From Ramazzottius varieornatus (lineage: Eukaryota > Tardigrada > Eutardigrada > Parachela > Ramazzottiidae), in assembly GCA_001949185.1 (NCBI GenBank), contig BDGG01000013.1, forward strand, positions 1,529,857 to 1,593,856: a stretch of 64,000 bases of DNA. The letters run 5' to 3'. Position 1 is the stretch's first letter, and every line of letters starts with the position of its first letter. The position numbers and the translations under genes were made by a program. Positions 21,701 to 32,748 of this stretch are shown piece after piece. The notes beneath the pieces are model-generated. The model did no database searches and was not told the origin of the DNA. It saw only the letters and a program-made list of their open reading frames with translations.

Positions 21701-24287
21701 ATCACTTGATTTGCCGGGAGTCGACGAGTCTGCCGACCGGCAGTTTAGCTGATTCGTCTGTTCGGCTCGTTTTCGTTGTAGGGTCTGTGGTATTAGCTCC
21801 ATGAACGTTCAGCATCGACAGCTAATAATCTAGTGGGCTGGTTTGCTAGAAAGGCAACAAAAACGGCCAAACGTGACGTATGAATATTCCAGCGGAATCA
21901 AGACGAAGCGATGCATTTATGTGGGTTCCCAGCAATGGGGGGTTCAGCAGCACCTCAGTGCATCTCGGCAGACGAGTTGATAAGCTCTATCTTTCTATTT
22001 CTGAAAAAAACTTGCCGTTAAATCAGCTGTGTAGTCGCTAACCAAGAATCTGACGGCCTATTGTCCAGAAGCGGTGAGGAAGATGAGAGAACTGGACCAA
22101 TTGAAGGTTTAATTAATTCTCGTCGCCCTGAAAAGCACAGTAAAATAATCCAGACTACTCAGCTGCTCATGCACGATGCTTTGTTCTGGCTTTTCGGTCC
22201 TCAGAATGAGCGGATATGCTTTGAAATGGTCAAGTTGGCCAGTATCTGAAAATGAACTAAATTACCGGATTCAACTGTTTTGCCTATAGTTGGGCAGTTT
22301 AGTTGCTTTGGTCTTCAACTGTTCAAGTTCAACTGAACTGCCGACCACATAATTATTTCCATGTGTGTGCCAGATGGGTTCAAGAGGGACAAAATGCTGG
22401 CAGCGATACTCGCGGAAACGACACACCAGAGCCCGGTTTTCAGTGACGAAAGGATCCAACTGGATAGTACAGGAATGTTTTACGTCTGCCCACCTAAAGA
22501 TATGGAGTCTTGTTTACTGGTAGGTAGTTTTTCAGCGTGCTCATGCGAGATTCTGAACACTGTACACAGGTGCAGCCGGCGCACTTATTACCCTATTGCC
22601 TTATTGGAGGGATAACAAGTGTACCGACCTTTGGTAATAAGTGCGCCGACCTGTGGCAGTAATGTGACGACCTTTACGGAAAAGTGACCACTTTTCCGTA
22701 CCATGCATGTGCCACTGGACCTACTGTAGTGTTTCTTGAACTTCACGACTTACGTCATAGCGAGCGTGTACTGTATGCGTCATCGTACCCGTAAACTCTA
22801 CGCTTACTGTGACGTCAGTGCGCGAAGTTCAAGAAGCATAAAGTACTATTCCAATAGGTAACGAAGTAATAAGTGCGCCGGCTATACACGTGTACCCTTC
22901 TTCGGCAGAGCGTAAAGGATGCCAAGCTAAGAAACATGAACAACCACGTGGTTATTCTGGTGGCGGAGAACGGATACGGAGACTTTGATACGGAGATGGC
23001 CAACGAGCTGGACAAAATCATATATCCACTGCGCAGCGTCAGCAACGTTGGCGGTCCGCAGAGCATTCCGCCTGTTCTCATTGTCGCCAACCGGAACCGC
23101 TTGGAACAGATCTGGCCGAAAGTGGCCATACTTCCCAAAGTCGTACTCATAGAGGCAAGTACTGTTGCAATATCGCTTCTCTTATGGACGCGTGATTGCT
23201 AACTCTAGGCACTGATCTATGCGTATAGGGCAATGTCTGGCTGCGCGCAGTGATACGAGCGGCGCAGGTTCACCGGTGCCGTTCATGTGTGATCCTCAGG
23301 TACTGTCCGACTGGTCTACGTTATCGATAGCCAATCGAGTGCAACAACGCGATCCCAAATTGGTTTTTGCAGCACGGGGACTTGTGATCAAGCTGCGGAG
23401 GATCTTGGCCAGCGCGTGGACCAGATTATCGTTATGATGGTCTTGCAACTCCGCACCATGCGCTTTCGCCCGCCGGTGTCACTGTCAAACGAAACTGCTC
23501 CCGATCCCGCTGGCAAGTGGTACACCAACGGGAACGATATCCCGATCGTTGCTCTTTTCGGTAAAAACCGTTGCAGTTCCTTAATATCAACCGTGTTGAA
23601 ATCCAGAATTAAACAGAGTCACGCGGAAACGACTAACTCTCTGTCAACAGACCATGCGGACAGCATGAAGTATCTCTCACGTGGCGCTACTCAGAAGGAC
23701 GATTACCACTACTCGCGCCCCTACATGTCCGGCAATGTTGTCCTTTCGAGCCAACTGCACTCCAAAATGCAGATCCCGGTGCGCTGGCTACGTTCTTTTT
23801 CACAACAATTAAGCTCGACAATCAAGCGTTCTTGCAGGCATGTTTTGACCCATCGGTGCTACGCCTGCTGTCCTGCCTGACCTTCGGCGATGGTTCGCAA
23901 GAGGAGATCATGTCCGTCATGGCTGAGGGGGAAGGATTGCACCTTTCCTCTGTGGATCAAACAGACAAAGTCCACCCCGAACCTACCAGCGAAACGAGCC
24001 GCAAATGGACCCAAGCTTTCAGGCTGATAGACGTACAAGAAGGACCTTTACAAGGATTTAGTGGCGCCACATACGGAAGCATGTTTCTGTCACTGCTCCA
24101 GGAATACCACTCCCTTGCACTGGGTCTCTACCGTCTTTTTGACTCCACGTGTACAAGTTCGGACGAACTGAACGGCAGAACTTCGACCACTTCGGGTCAG
24201 CGGTACGTGGCTTGTAACCCACCAGCCGCGACCTTGGTTCTCCCAACCGATCAAGTGTACCTTCTGCTTCCCGCCAGTTTTTCGTGA
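18736..24287 (+). CDS. Slo-family (BK-type) potassium channel, divergent, one frameshift
   Basis: Sixteen exons, from ATG AG at 18736-18740 to the stop at 24285-24287, join in phase for about 1090 residues. Features in order: S0 helix, S1-S4, pore with ISTVGYGDI (an intron, 19928-19994, splits the filter), S6, the RCK1 domain (HIVICGDV, EDTKSILQVISIKNF), the linker CRQCHGDIDASAGTF, LDSTGMFYVCPPK and the RCK2 domain (NNHVVILVAENGYGD). The intron after 23154 starts GC rather than GT. Compared with Slo1, S4 reads GLRFLRVLN, so the third arginine is replaced, and the region of the calcium bowl has no run of aspartates. One frameshift near 23772 separates SSQLHSKM from DPGALATFFFTTIK in the last exon. 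It may be an assembly indel, because the rest is intact. The channel probably conducts potassium, but its voltage and calcium gating may differ from Slo1. Confidence 0.88.
22565..22895. mobile_element. Nested inverted-repeat elements in a channel intron
   Basis: Arms with AGCCGGCGCACTTATTAC (about 22574-22591) and its complement (about 22868-22884) enclose a second inverted pair with TTCTTGAACTTC (about 22732 and 22830). A third partial copy of AATAAGTGCGCC lies at 22637-22648. Together they fill the intron 22520-22908. Confidence 0.55.
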
Positions 24288-25914
24288 TACGGTATCTTAG
24301 TTTTCAGAATACAGAGAGTAAGTTGCCTTCGCGGGTTGAAAGTCTGACTGTAGCTAAGAAGAGCTGCAACGTTACGCATGAGCGGAGCAGCTGATCAAAA
24401 CTTTGGATAGTTGAACAGCCACTATGCTTCATGATCACAATGCCAGCTAACCGTAAATCCGATTAGGCTATTTTTCGAAAATAAGGGGAGCTCCGGTAAA
24501 AATATTGTAGTTAGACGTCACCAAAAGGTGCGGAGTAAGTCGTTACTACTGTGAACCGGGGTGGCAACTTAATCTCTGTATTTAAAGCTGCACAACTGTA
24601 CGTCTCAGTATAGACCGCATCCTATTGTTCGCGCAGCGTGGAATGTTCGTCTGCATTTGTAAGAGAGCTTAGGAACGACTCGACTTAGGAACATCGCTTG
24701 TATTGATAATTTTCCGAGGATGAACGCACAGATAAATTTTTAAAACAACTTCCATGCTTTCCCACGTGTACTGCTCCCGAGTCGCAAGAGACGTGAGATA
24801 AATGAGCCGCTCCTGAACAGCAAAACTGCAGGTAGGCTACAACCACCTCAGATAGGCAGTATCATGACTAGCAGATTAGTGGCACGCCGATTGCAAATGG
24901 CTGCTCGGTTTAGCGACACTCCAATGAAAACAACGAACTCCTACAGACTTCGTAGATTTGCTGGACTTGACCTTCCGAGACCGAAACCACGAACAGCAGA
25001 GCTTTGCCTTTCGGTATCGGTGCGCTCACTCCAAACAATAGACGGATGAATCAGATTCGAAGTCAACCGATAATTTCAAAATCATTAAAACTTTTCAAAA
25101 TTTCGTTCCATGGCACCTATTATCGAACGGGCGTTACAGTGAACGAAATCATGCAACAACGAAAGTTTTTCACAAGACAGCATATCCAGCATCAATGACT
25201 GTTTCCCTCCGCTCGCTCGACCAAGTATTAACCAGGAACTAATATTGTTACGTTCGACATGACCCCGTAGTAAGCCAGGGTTGCTATAAATAACGTCCGC
25301 CATATACTTTCCATGTACAGAATGTTGAAATATATATTTTACATATTTTGAGCGTTGCGTCATGCTTGGTAATGTTTCTGTCTAGCCTAACTATCACAGA
25401 CAAAAGCAATCGCACGTAGTAACACAGTGGGCCGGAACTTTTTCCGGTAGGCGTGACAGCATGCCGTATTCTCAGTAATTCGCAGCAGTTTGTAATAGTG
25501 CACGTACATGTAGCAGTTACAGAAATACCATCACAATCCACATGGTGTTATGTTTATGGGTACTGAAACAGCCGATACGGTACCGTCAGCTCGGCATGGC
25601 ATGCGTAAATGGCTTAATGGATATGACAACATTTTGCTGTCGACTCTGACGGCGGCTTTTGATATTGCCAAGATATGCAAAAAAACCGGAAGCTTTAGCC
25701 CGACGTGTACACACACATCAACATCTTTCAGTAAACGCGTACTCTGTCTTCTGCTACAGCATGCTTTTCGCTATGACTTTTGAGCTTGGAAATTTTCCGC
25801 TGCAAAGACACTGTGTTTTATTGACATTTGGTATGCCGTTTAATCGAAAAACCTGACAGCGGACTGTTATATTCATTTGGTGCGGGATCAGGTTTATCAC
25901 TCGTATTTCTAGTC
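24288..25914. other. Intergenic stretch, no gene recognised
   Basis: Short open frames only, none with a recognisable motif or a consistent splice structure. Confidence 0.4.
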
Positions 25915-26547
25915 ATGGCGGACGAGCGCGTTCTGAGCGAGGACCAGGAAGATATTTGTAAGTACAGCATGCAGGCAAGTTGTTTGCTTACCATTTTTTT
26001 CTCGATATGTGTTTCTGTTTTGCGTTTGGATGAACATGTATGAGTTGGTAATTGTTTTCATTCTGTGGCATCCGCTTTTGTATATTGATAGTAAACTTCA
26101 AAAGAAAATACGAACAGGAGCATTGCGTAGCAGCACTTTCCACTGGATCGAGCCAGACAGTGAACTGCCAGACCCCGTCTTCTTCCTCCAATAATGGGCA
26201 CGAGCGACGTACCGGTGGCGACGAGGTCGATGGACGGCTGAAGGGAAGCTCACTGCCGAATACCATCTCACCGAAAACCTCCTCGGAAACATCCGAGCAA
26301 GAGTTATACAGCGAGGCACCGACAGCTGACGTTAAAGGTGCGTATCAAACCTGAGCAAAACCACTGGTAGTCGAAGTCAGTAGTAGCGGAGCTATTTGTT
26401 TTTGCAGACACCTCCTTTTCGTGGTCGAGCCCATCAACCAAGGGTGTTTCTACAGTCGATGATCTCACTGAACCTGGATCCGCGCCTGTTCCCTACAAAA
26501 CCGACGGAATGTATACGATAGACTATTTCAACACGTATAACCTCTAG
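25915..26547 (+). CDS. Small hypothetical acidic/Ser-rich protein
   Basis: Three exons (25915-25957, 26092-26337, 26408-26547) join in phase to 142 residues, with good donors and acceptors. It starts MADERVLSEDQEDI, then a short basic stretch (NFKRKYEQEH), then a low-complexity Ser/Thr/Gly/Glu-rich middle, and ends YTIDYFNTYNL. There is no signal peptide or membrane segment. I do not recognise the family. The phase agreement at both introns is the main support for its reality. Confidence 0.6.
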
Positions 26548-27472
26548 CGAACGAAACTGAGTGCATTATCACAGCAAGGTTAGTTGCTGAAAACGATGTT
26601 GCGTGCGTAGGCAGTAGCTGTATTAGTTGAGTACAAGCACAAGCACATAGCGTTCTTGGTGCATGGTATTTGACGGCGATCGCTTCTAAGTCTTCTTCTG
26701 GAGTTCTTGATTAAAAAGAAACTTGAACGAGATGATCGGGCTGCACATGTGATGTTTTGTTTTGCTTGGGAAGCATTGCGTTCAGTCAGTGGGCCGCAAG
26801 GCTGAATAGTTGAAAATTAAAGTGTTGAAGCGATACAGATAAAAATGACGTGAGAGATGTATATACGCATACATTGCATCTGTTAGCAGCAATTGCGGAT
26901 GACTGTGTTTTGTAGGACTCTCAGGCTGGGTCGCCACATACTGTAAATGCAAATTCGCTCCATCCTCCCACGCCAGATCTCACGAGCTGTTGCATACGGA
27001 CGCGGAAAGCTAGGCCTGCCGTGAGTAATAATAGATAACCACTATGGTACTGTATTTAAGCGCTTCGTGAACAACACTCTAGAGACCCGGATATCCGCGG
27101 CTCCTCCCAGTCGTCCACCACATTCCAGTTTCTTCTGCCAGGCTGTCATCTGACGTTAACGATATCCAGCACGATACGGTTGTGCGCTTGTTTACTCTCC
27201 AACAAATTGAACAGCTCTGAATCAAACTGTACTCCTTTACGCCGGGCTTACTTCTAATTTTGCCATCAAGGTATCTGCAGCACTGGAAAAAAGATCTTCA
27301 CTTTGCAAAATCTTCCGTTGACTTCGATCCTTCATCTTGTTTAGATTTTTTTTGCGACGGCTCCAAGTACAATTTGTCTCTGCTACTGTTCGTCCTGATG
27401 GGTCCCGGAATATCCAGTATTCCTTTGGAAGTTTTTGATGGGAACCGGTGACCGGGCAAGAAAGGTTTGAAG
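26548..27472. other. Intergenic stretch upstream of the GPCR gene
   Basis: No gene is supported. It probably holds the GPCR promoter and leader. Confidence 0.4.
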
Positions 27473-29054
27473 ATGGCCGTGAACGTTAGCTACACTTGTC
27501 CCTTTGGTCCTGTTATTGGTTTTAATCAAACTCGACCACTGGGAATCCATCAAATTCGGTACTTCGACCTGGTAACATATCCCTTCTTATTGATGGCCTG
27601 TACTGTTGGCAATGTCCTAAATTCTGTTATCCTGGTACGGGACCACGAAGGCGCGAACGGCTCGAAGAATGCCTACTTACTCGGGATTGCACTTGCAGAC
27701 ATTCTGTACATGTAAGTATAACTTTGTGATGTTGAATTTCACCACCGGCACTGGGGTGCTTTTGGCCATGAAGAATGTTTTTGGTAAAGGTGGACCGCCA
27801 TCTTGTCCTACATCAACAATTATGATGGGGAAATCCATGGAAGACCGCGACCTTTCATTCAAGCGGATATTGCACGCATATCCGGCGTTGGGTACTTTCT
27901 GCAGGAAACAAGCGCTGTGGTCTCGTCATGGTACGTCCTTCCAAATTATCCAAGCGTCGATTGAGGCGTTGGAATAGTCATTAGTCTAATCGAGCTTTTC
28001 GAAAAAAATTGCCTAGGACAAATAACACAGCTGTACTCGTCAATCACTCAACCGGACTCATAGCTAGATGACAGTTTTGTAGGTTGATTGTTGGCTTCAC
28101 GGTGAAGCGCTTCTTCGCCATCAAATACCCGCTGCGTCACCTTGTCTCCTCCAGCACACGACGTTCATGGACCATCATAAGCGCCATTGTTCTACTAGCT
28201 TGTGCGCTAACGTCATACCGCATAGTGGACTACTACTGGTTCTTCACAAATTACTCGGCACGTGGACCTCCTCCCGTTCGACCGGCGCACCTACTCCAGT
28301 GGAACAAACTTTTCACTTGGACCATGGTACTGTAGGCATATGACACAAGTCCTGTAAATGCACTTCCTGGTTAATAATACTTACCGATTCCAAGTGGCGC
28401 ACACTTTCAGTGCTACCAACTAATAGCCTGCGCAACTTGAGGAAATCATTTTGTCGAGTTCGATTGTTTTCCCATGTGGCGCATGATCTCAATTTCTAGG
28501 TTGGCATCCAGGTGTCGACATTCCTCACCATACTCATCCTGAACTTGAGCCTACTTCATGTGCTGTCGGCGCAACAGAGAGCACAGCAGAAAGACCTTCA
28601 AGAATTCACAGCGACCCTCGAGCGTGAAGCCCTTCCTTCGCCGCGCCTGGAGAAAGGTCCCATAATCCTATTAAACGCGTGCGTGCTGCTGTACCTCATT
28701 ACCCACGGGCCAGTGTTTCTGTACAATATCCTGCATATCCTGGAGAAGTCCTGCATTCGGCAAATGTCACCACACTTTAAGCTGATTTGCATGTCCCTGA
28801 ACAACATTGCGCTGAACATGTACTTCTCCAGCAATTTCTTCGTCTACTGCGGAGCTGATAAGAGATTCCGCGCACGTCTCCTCAGCGTATGTACCGGTAG
28901 CAGCAGTAGTACGAGCCATAGATCTTCTCATTGCTCGGATGATGTGCACTCCGTTCGTCGTCATTCGCGTTTTTCCAACAGATCCAACGTCCGTTTGTCC
29001 ATCGCTTTGCCAGACGACTTGGTTCTGCCTGCGGGTCTGTCTACGGCTCCATAA
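27473..29054 (+). CDS. Class A G-protein-coupled receptor, neuropeptide type
   Basis: Four exons (27473-27711, 27790-27930, 28083-28326, 28500-29054) join in phase to 392 residues. The N-terminus has NVS and NQT glycosylation sites. TM1 carries the GNVLN motif, TM2 ends LGIALADILY, and the end of TM3 reads VKRFFAIKYPL where DRYxAIxxPL is usual. TM4 to TM6 follow, with a Pro in TM6. TM7 has SNFFVY, a variant of NPxxY. The tail is Ser/His/Arg-rich. The overall look resembles invertebrate FMRFamide and related peptide receptors. The altered DRY and NPxxY motifs make ligand assignment unsafe. It acts at the plasma membrane. Confidence 0.85.
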
Positions 29055-31083
29055 CGATGCTGAACAGGGTGCATAGCAGTGCGAATGAAATACCCATATC
29101 CAGGAAAAGACTAGCTACGTGGAGTGGCACCGCGGAAAAGAAAGATTCGGGGAGTGGGTCCTCAAATTCCGCGTTGCTCCTGACACCATGCCGATATTCA
29201 AAGAAGTCAAGCTTGACAAACTCTCTAAGCACTCCCGTTATCTACGAGCACGAGTCTGCATTCTAAAACTACTTTTTTGTACAGTGTACGACAAAATAAA
29301 CCGTTAAAAATGGGTGTATGGAGCCAGATGGTTAAAGCCAATGAAATTTGCGCATGCAGCAAACCTAATTTTCGTTGACTGAGTCTTAAGTAAGCTCAGC
29401 TGGAGTGTTACGCCCATTTTTAACGGTAAATTTTGTCGTACACTGTACACGCGTACCGTGAACTGCAGTAGCACCTACTGTCCAACAAATGTCGCCACGT
29501 TTACTTCGCCCTTTCTACTGTATGTATGCGTAAGATTTTCTTCTTTCCGTATTGTACTCGTGAGCTACATGATTTCGATAAATTCCAACCGCTGCTATCG
29601 CCAGTCTATCGTCAGTACCGCTGGTGCCTCGACTGAGCTCGTTACGCAAGAGCCAAAATTCGCATCACCGCAGAAAAAACGCACGGCGAACTTTTGATCC
29701 CGATGAAATGCGATGATCTATGAACCCACTAGCTTCAACGGGCAGAAAAAGGGTCCGAACATCGGAGACTCAACTGGCACAGCGGTAAACACCGGGAAGC
29801 ACGAGTGGCTGGTTGTACTATGCACCTACGGTAGAGCACAGACATTGTCCTGAGCGGGTTTATACCGTAGGCTCTGCCAGTTTCGGAAATTGGTTATGCT
29901 GCTGAGAGATCCTATTTTATATAATAGCTCAGTTGGAATTTTTTAGGTACGCGTGAGCGTTATTAAACTTGCGGTTGTCATGTTCGATAAGCTTGTTTTC
30001 TGGTTTTCTTGAGTAATACAGGAACACCGTGTCGACTTTGGAGACCAGAAAAAACAATTAAAAATTATTGTCTATAGCGGTAACTGTGGTTTTGAATGAC
30101 AACTGAAAAGTGGCAAGCGTCTTCACTTCTTATAATTACCCGACCGGACATGGTGGACTGCGTACACGTACTGTTGCTGGTCACCTTATTATACTTTCTT
30201 GTTCGCTGACGCCATTGACTAATTCGCCATGTCCGGTTGTTAGCTCCACTTGTACCCCCCGTTCGCCTCTCATGAATAGTTTCATTAAACTTCAATTTTC
30301 GAATGTCATATGTCACAGTTTATCTTCTCGCTCCGCTTGGCAGTCCAGATGACCCGCCCAGCACAGGAAGTCCGGATGGCACACAGTGAAGATTAAAGCG
30401 CATAGTCACCATTCTGGCACGCTATATTTTCGCAAGGGGGGGGGGGCGTGATCTTAGGCCGCGAAGGCGGAAAGTGTTTACATATCTGATGGCAAGCTGC
30501 AATATCGTAACGTGGTTACAATTACTGATTTGACAGCGGGATCTCGGTCTTGTCACATGTGAAAGCGCGTATTCTTGTATACTGTATTAACTGTGTGGGG
30601 GCGAGTCCTCATGCCTGCCGCTAGGCATGGGAGCTTTCTCGGCAGAAGATCAGGTCCATGCGAACGCTGAGGGCAAGCAGATCTGTGAAAAAATCTGCGA
30701 TCGGTCTCGTCGGACAATGCGAGCAAATCTTTTGGATCTGTTAAGGTGGGGTAAACAATTCGACGCAACTACGTGTGCCTTTTGTCGTAGGAACGTTTAA
30801 CGTTGTGACGAAGTTTTGGCAAGCTCTTATTCAGTAGACCGGTTACGAATGGCCCCGATAGCGATATGCATTCGCACTGAAGGTCCTGTTTGCTGTGTAT
30901 AAAACTATAAGACAACGGTATGTCTATGCTTCGTGGATATTCGCCGAACATGCATGTTTAACCGTGAACTTCCACTCCCAAAATCTACCTTTGATTCAGA
31001 TTATTTGTCAGCCGCTGATTCCAGCTACATCCGGGCTCACTTGGGTCTTTTCTCTTACACCACTCATTAAATTCTTTCCAAGT
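29055..31083. other. Intergenic stretch with one MITE
   Basis: Holds the element at 29282-29445, a run of 13 G at about 30437-30449, and an inverted pair CGACCGGACATGG / CCATGTCCGG at about 30140 and 30226. No coding exon is supported. Confidence 0.4.
29282..29445 (+). mobile_element. MITE family A, copy 1 (164 bases, TA flanks)
   Basis: Ends read CAGTGTACGACAAAATAAAC and its complement, with arms of about 36 bases. TA lies on both sides (29280-29281 and 29446-29447). A second copy, inverted, is at 59444-59608. The CAGT start and TA duplication fit the pogo/Tigger branch of mariner elements. Confidence 0.85.
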
Positions 31084-31512
31084 ATGGCGGTTCTTCATCG
31101 AAGTAAGGATCCACTGAACGACGCGCTGGTCAGGCTGACGCGGGATAACGTCCTTAATCGCATGGGAGGTGTGCGGATCGCCAAGGGAATGACGAGGGTC
31201 GGCGACGCCATCATCGGGTTTGATGGAAAGGACAGGTATGGCAGATACTTCCAGCTGCGTATTGACTACGATCCAGTCAAGAAGGGACACGTCAACCTGA
31301 TCGTCAACGACACCGAGAAGCACGAGTACGTGGGACAGACCGAGAATTGGTTCTTGCAGCTCGTCAACAACATCAACGGTGGACAATACTGCGACGTTCC
31401 GAAGGCCGCGAATCAGAGAACTTGGAACGCAAAGGGAGGAGAAGGGAATGTTAGATACATTGCGGGAATAAAGAAGTATATGAAGATGTACATGGATGCT
31501 CGTGGAATCTGA
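31084..31512 (+). CDS. Intronless orphan protein, 142 residues
   Basis: An unbroken frame from ATG at 31084 encodes a protein with a globular composition: RVGDAIIGFDGKDRYGRYF, then FQLRIDYDPVKKGHVNLIV, a Trp-containing LQLVNN segment, and a Lys/Met-rich end (IKKYMKMYMDARGI). I do not recognise the family. The pattern of beta strands with an HVNL motif is reminiscent of small bacterial secreted or colicin/RNase-type domains, but this is only an impression. There is no signal peptide. The frame extends upstream to about 30895, but that part looks non-coding. The lack of introns beside intron-rich genes makes gene transfer or retroposition worth testing. A MITE begins 15 bases after the stop. 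Confidence 0.6.
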   Translation: MAVLHRSKDPLNDALVRLTRDNVLNRMGGVRIAKGMTRVGDAIIGFDGKDRYGRYFQLRIDYDPVKKGHVNLIVNDTEKHEYVGQTENWFLQLVNNINGGQYCDVPKAANQRTWNAKGGEGNVRYIAGIKKYMKMYMDARGI

Positions 31513-31527
31513 GCTTTGTTTCTAGTA

Positions 31528-31913
31528 CTGTATTACCTCCCAAAATTCACGCACCATTTCTATTAGGACGCATATGCTGCGTTCGCGATAACCTGCCGAT
31601 GTGAATGTTATTGACGTCACTTGCGTCAGCTGAAGATCAGCTGTTCGGCCGAAGACTTCGTCCAGAACGTAAATTTTGCGTTCGATAACAGTTTTCCCAT
31701 GTTCTCCTATCTCTGATATTTCCGCCTGGTGTTTTGAAACATCAAAAAGACAAAGAATCGTCTGAAGAATTAGAATCGACGGCAAAGTTAAATCGTCTTA
31801 CAGTCCGAAAGGACGTAATACGTGGACGAGCTTAGGTATGGCATTTGTTGATTCGCAATCTCCGTGAAGAAAATAGTGGCTGTGACGTACATGAATGTTG
31901 GGAGGTAACACAG
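31528..31913. mobile_element. MITE-like element with CTGTATTACCTCCCAA ends
   Basis: The left end CTGTATTACCTCCCAAAATT and the right end (complement with a few mismatches) are flanked by TA at 31526-31527 and 31914-31915. The arms continue as ATTCACGC / ATTCATGTACGTCAC, similar to the element at 18196-18315. A minus-strand open frame inside (31522-31785) has no recognised domain. Confidence 0.65.
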
Positions 31914-32143
31914 TAGCGTAAAAGTTGCTCTGCAATGCAAATTTAATACATAGTATTCAAACTTGGTTTTGCGCACGTTTCTAGCGTTTTCGATCTACAA
32001 ACCCAAAGACGAGCGTAGTCGAGTGTACTTGGAGCCATACAGCTAAATGAAAATAAAGCCATCTGACTGACGTAAATGTTCTTGGCATTCGCCGTCGCGG
32101 CGAGATTTCAGGGGCTAACGCCTGCAGATACGGTAGTAAGGTA

Positions 32144-32748
32144 CTGTAGTGCTCGCAGTTTATCGCGCACTCAACCACGTGATTAGTCAGGTTTGCCCGG
32201 CAAGATCAGTTGTTGCCAGAAGGGCGTGAGTTGATTGACTTTAATGGGTCGTCAGTTATTTTGAAAAACGATCCGGTCCAAATTCCAGTTTCTTTCACTG
32301 GATCCGAAGGTAGAAAACATTGTCATGGCTAGGACCCGTATATTTATAGCGATGAGGATGCGGAGAAAGCTTTGAGAAACTATGAAGAGAGCGGATTATC
32401 GAGGAGAAAGCATGCGAAGCTTACAGGAATTCCGGAATCAGCCATGCGCAGCTGGCGGTGAGTCGAATGATACCTGTTCCATAAGCAGCTGATAAGCTTC
32501 ACGGAACCTCATGTTTTTGCTTCACAAAGCAAAGATTCCGGGCAAGCGAGGACCGGAGAAAAGTGAGCAGATACCGGAAACGCTCCAGATGGAAATGAGC
32601 AATTTGAGTTTGACTTTTCAGAATAACACTTGTCTTAACCGATGGCCAATCATTGATTGTTGATAAAGCAGTACAACGTCTAAAATCCCGATCGGGCGTT
32701 ATCTACTGTTCACGTGGTTGAGTGCGCGATAAACTGCGAGCACTACAG
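32144..32748 (+). mobile_element. Pogo-like transposon remnant with HTH fragment
   Basis: Perfect 39-base inverted ends (CTGTAGTGCTCGCAGTTTAT... at 32144-32182, complement at 32710-32748) are flanked by TA. Inside, at about 32345-32460, a frame reads ALRNYEESGLSRRKHAKLTG followed by IPESAM. This is the pattern of the CENP-B-type HTH at the N-terminus of pogo transposases, followed by an intron-like break and GKRGPEK. The DDE domain is gone, so this is a 605-base non-autonomous derivative. Its ends resemble those of the 14931 element only in the first few bases. Confidence 0.8.

Noticed and set aside
30437-30449. Run of G as a possible G-quadruplex or assembly error
   Set aside because: A single short homopolymer with no context to support a function.
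30985-31386. 133-residue minus-strand frame
   Set aside because: Antisense to the orphan gene at 31084-31512, whose composition is more protein-like.
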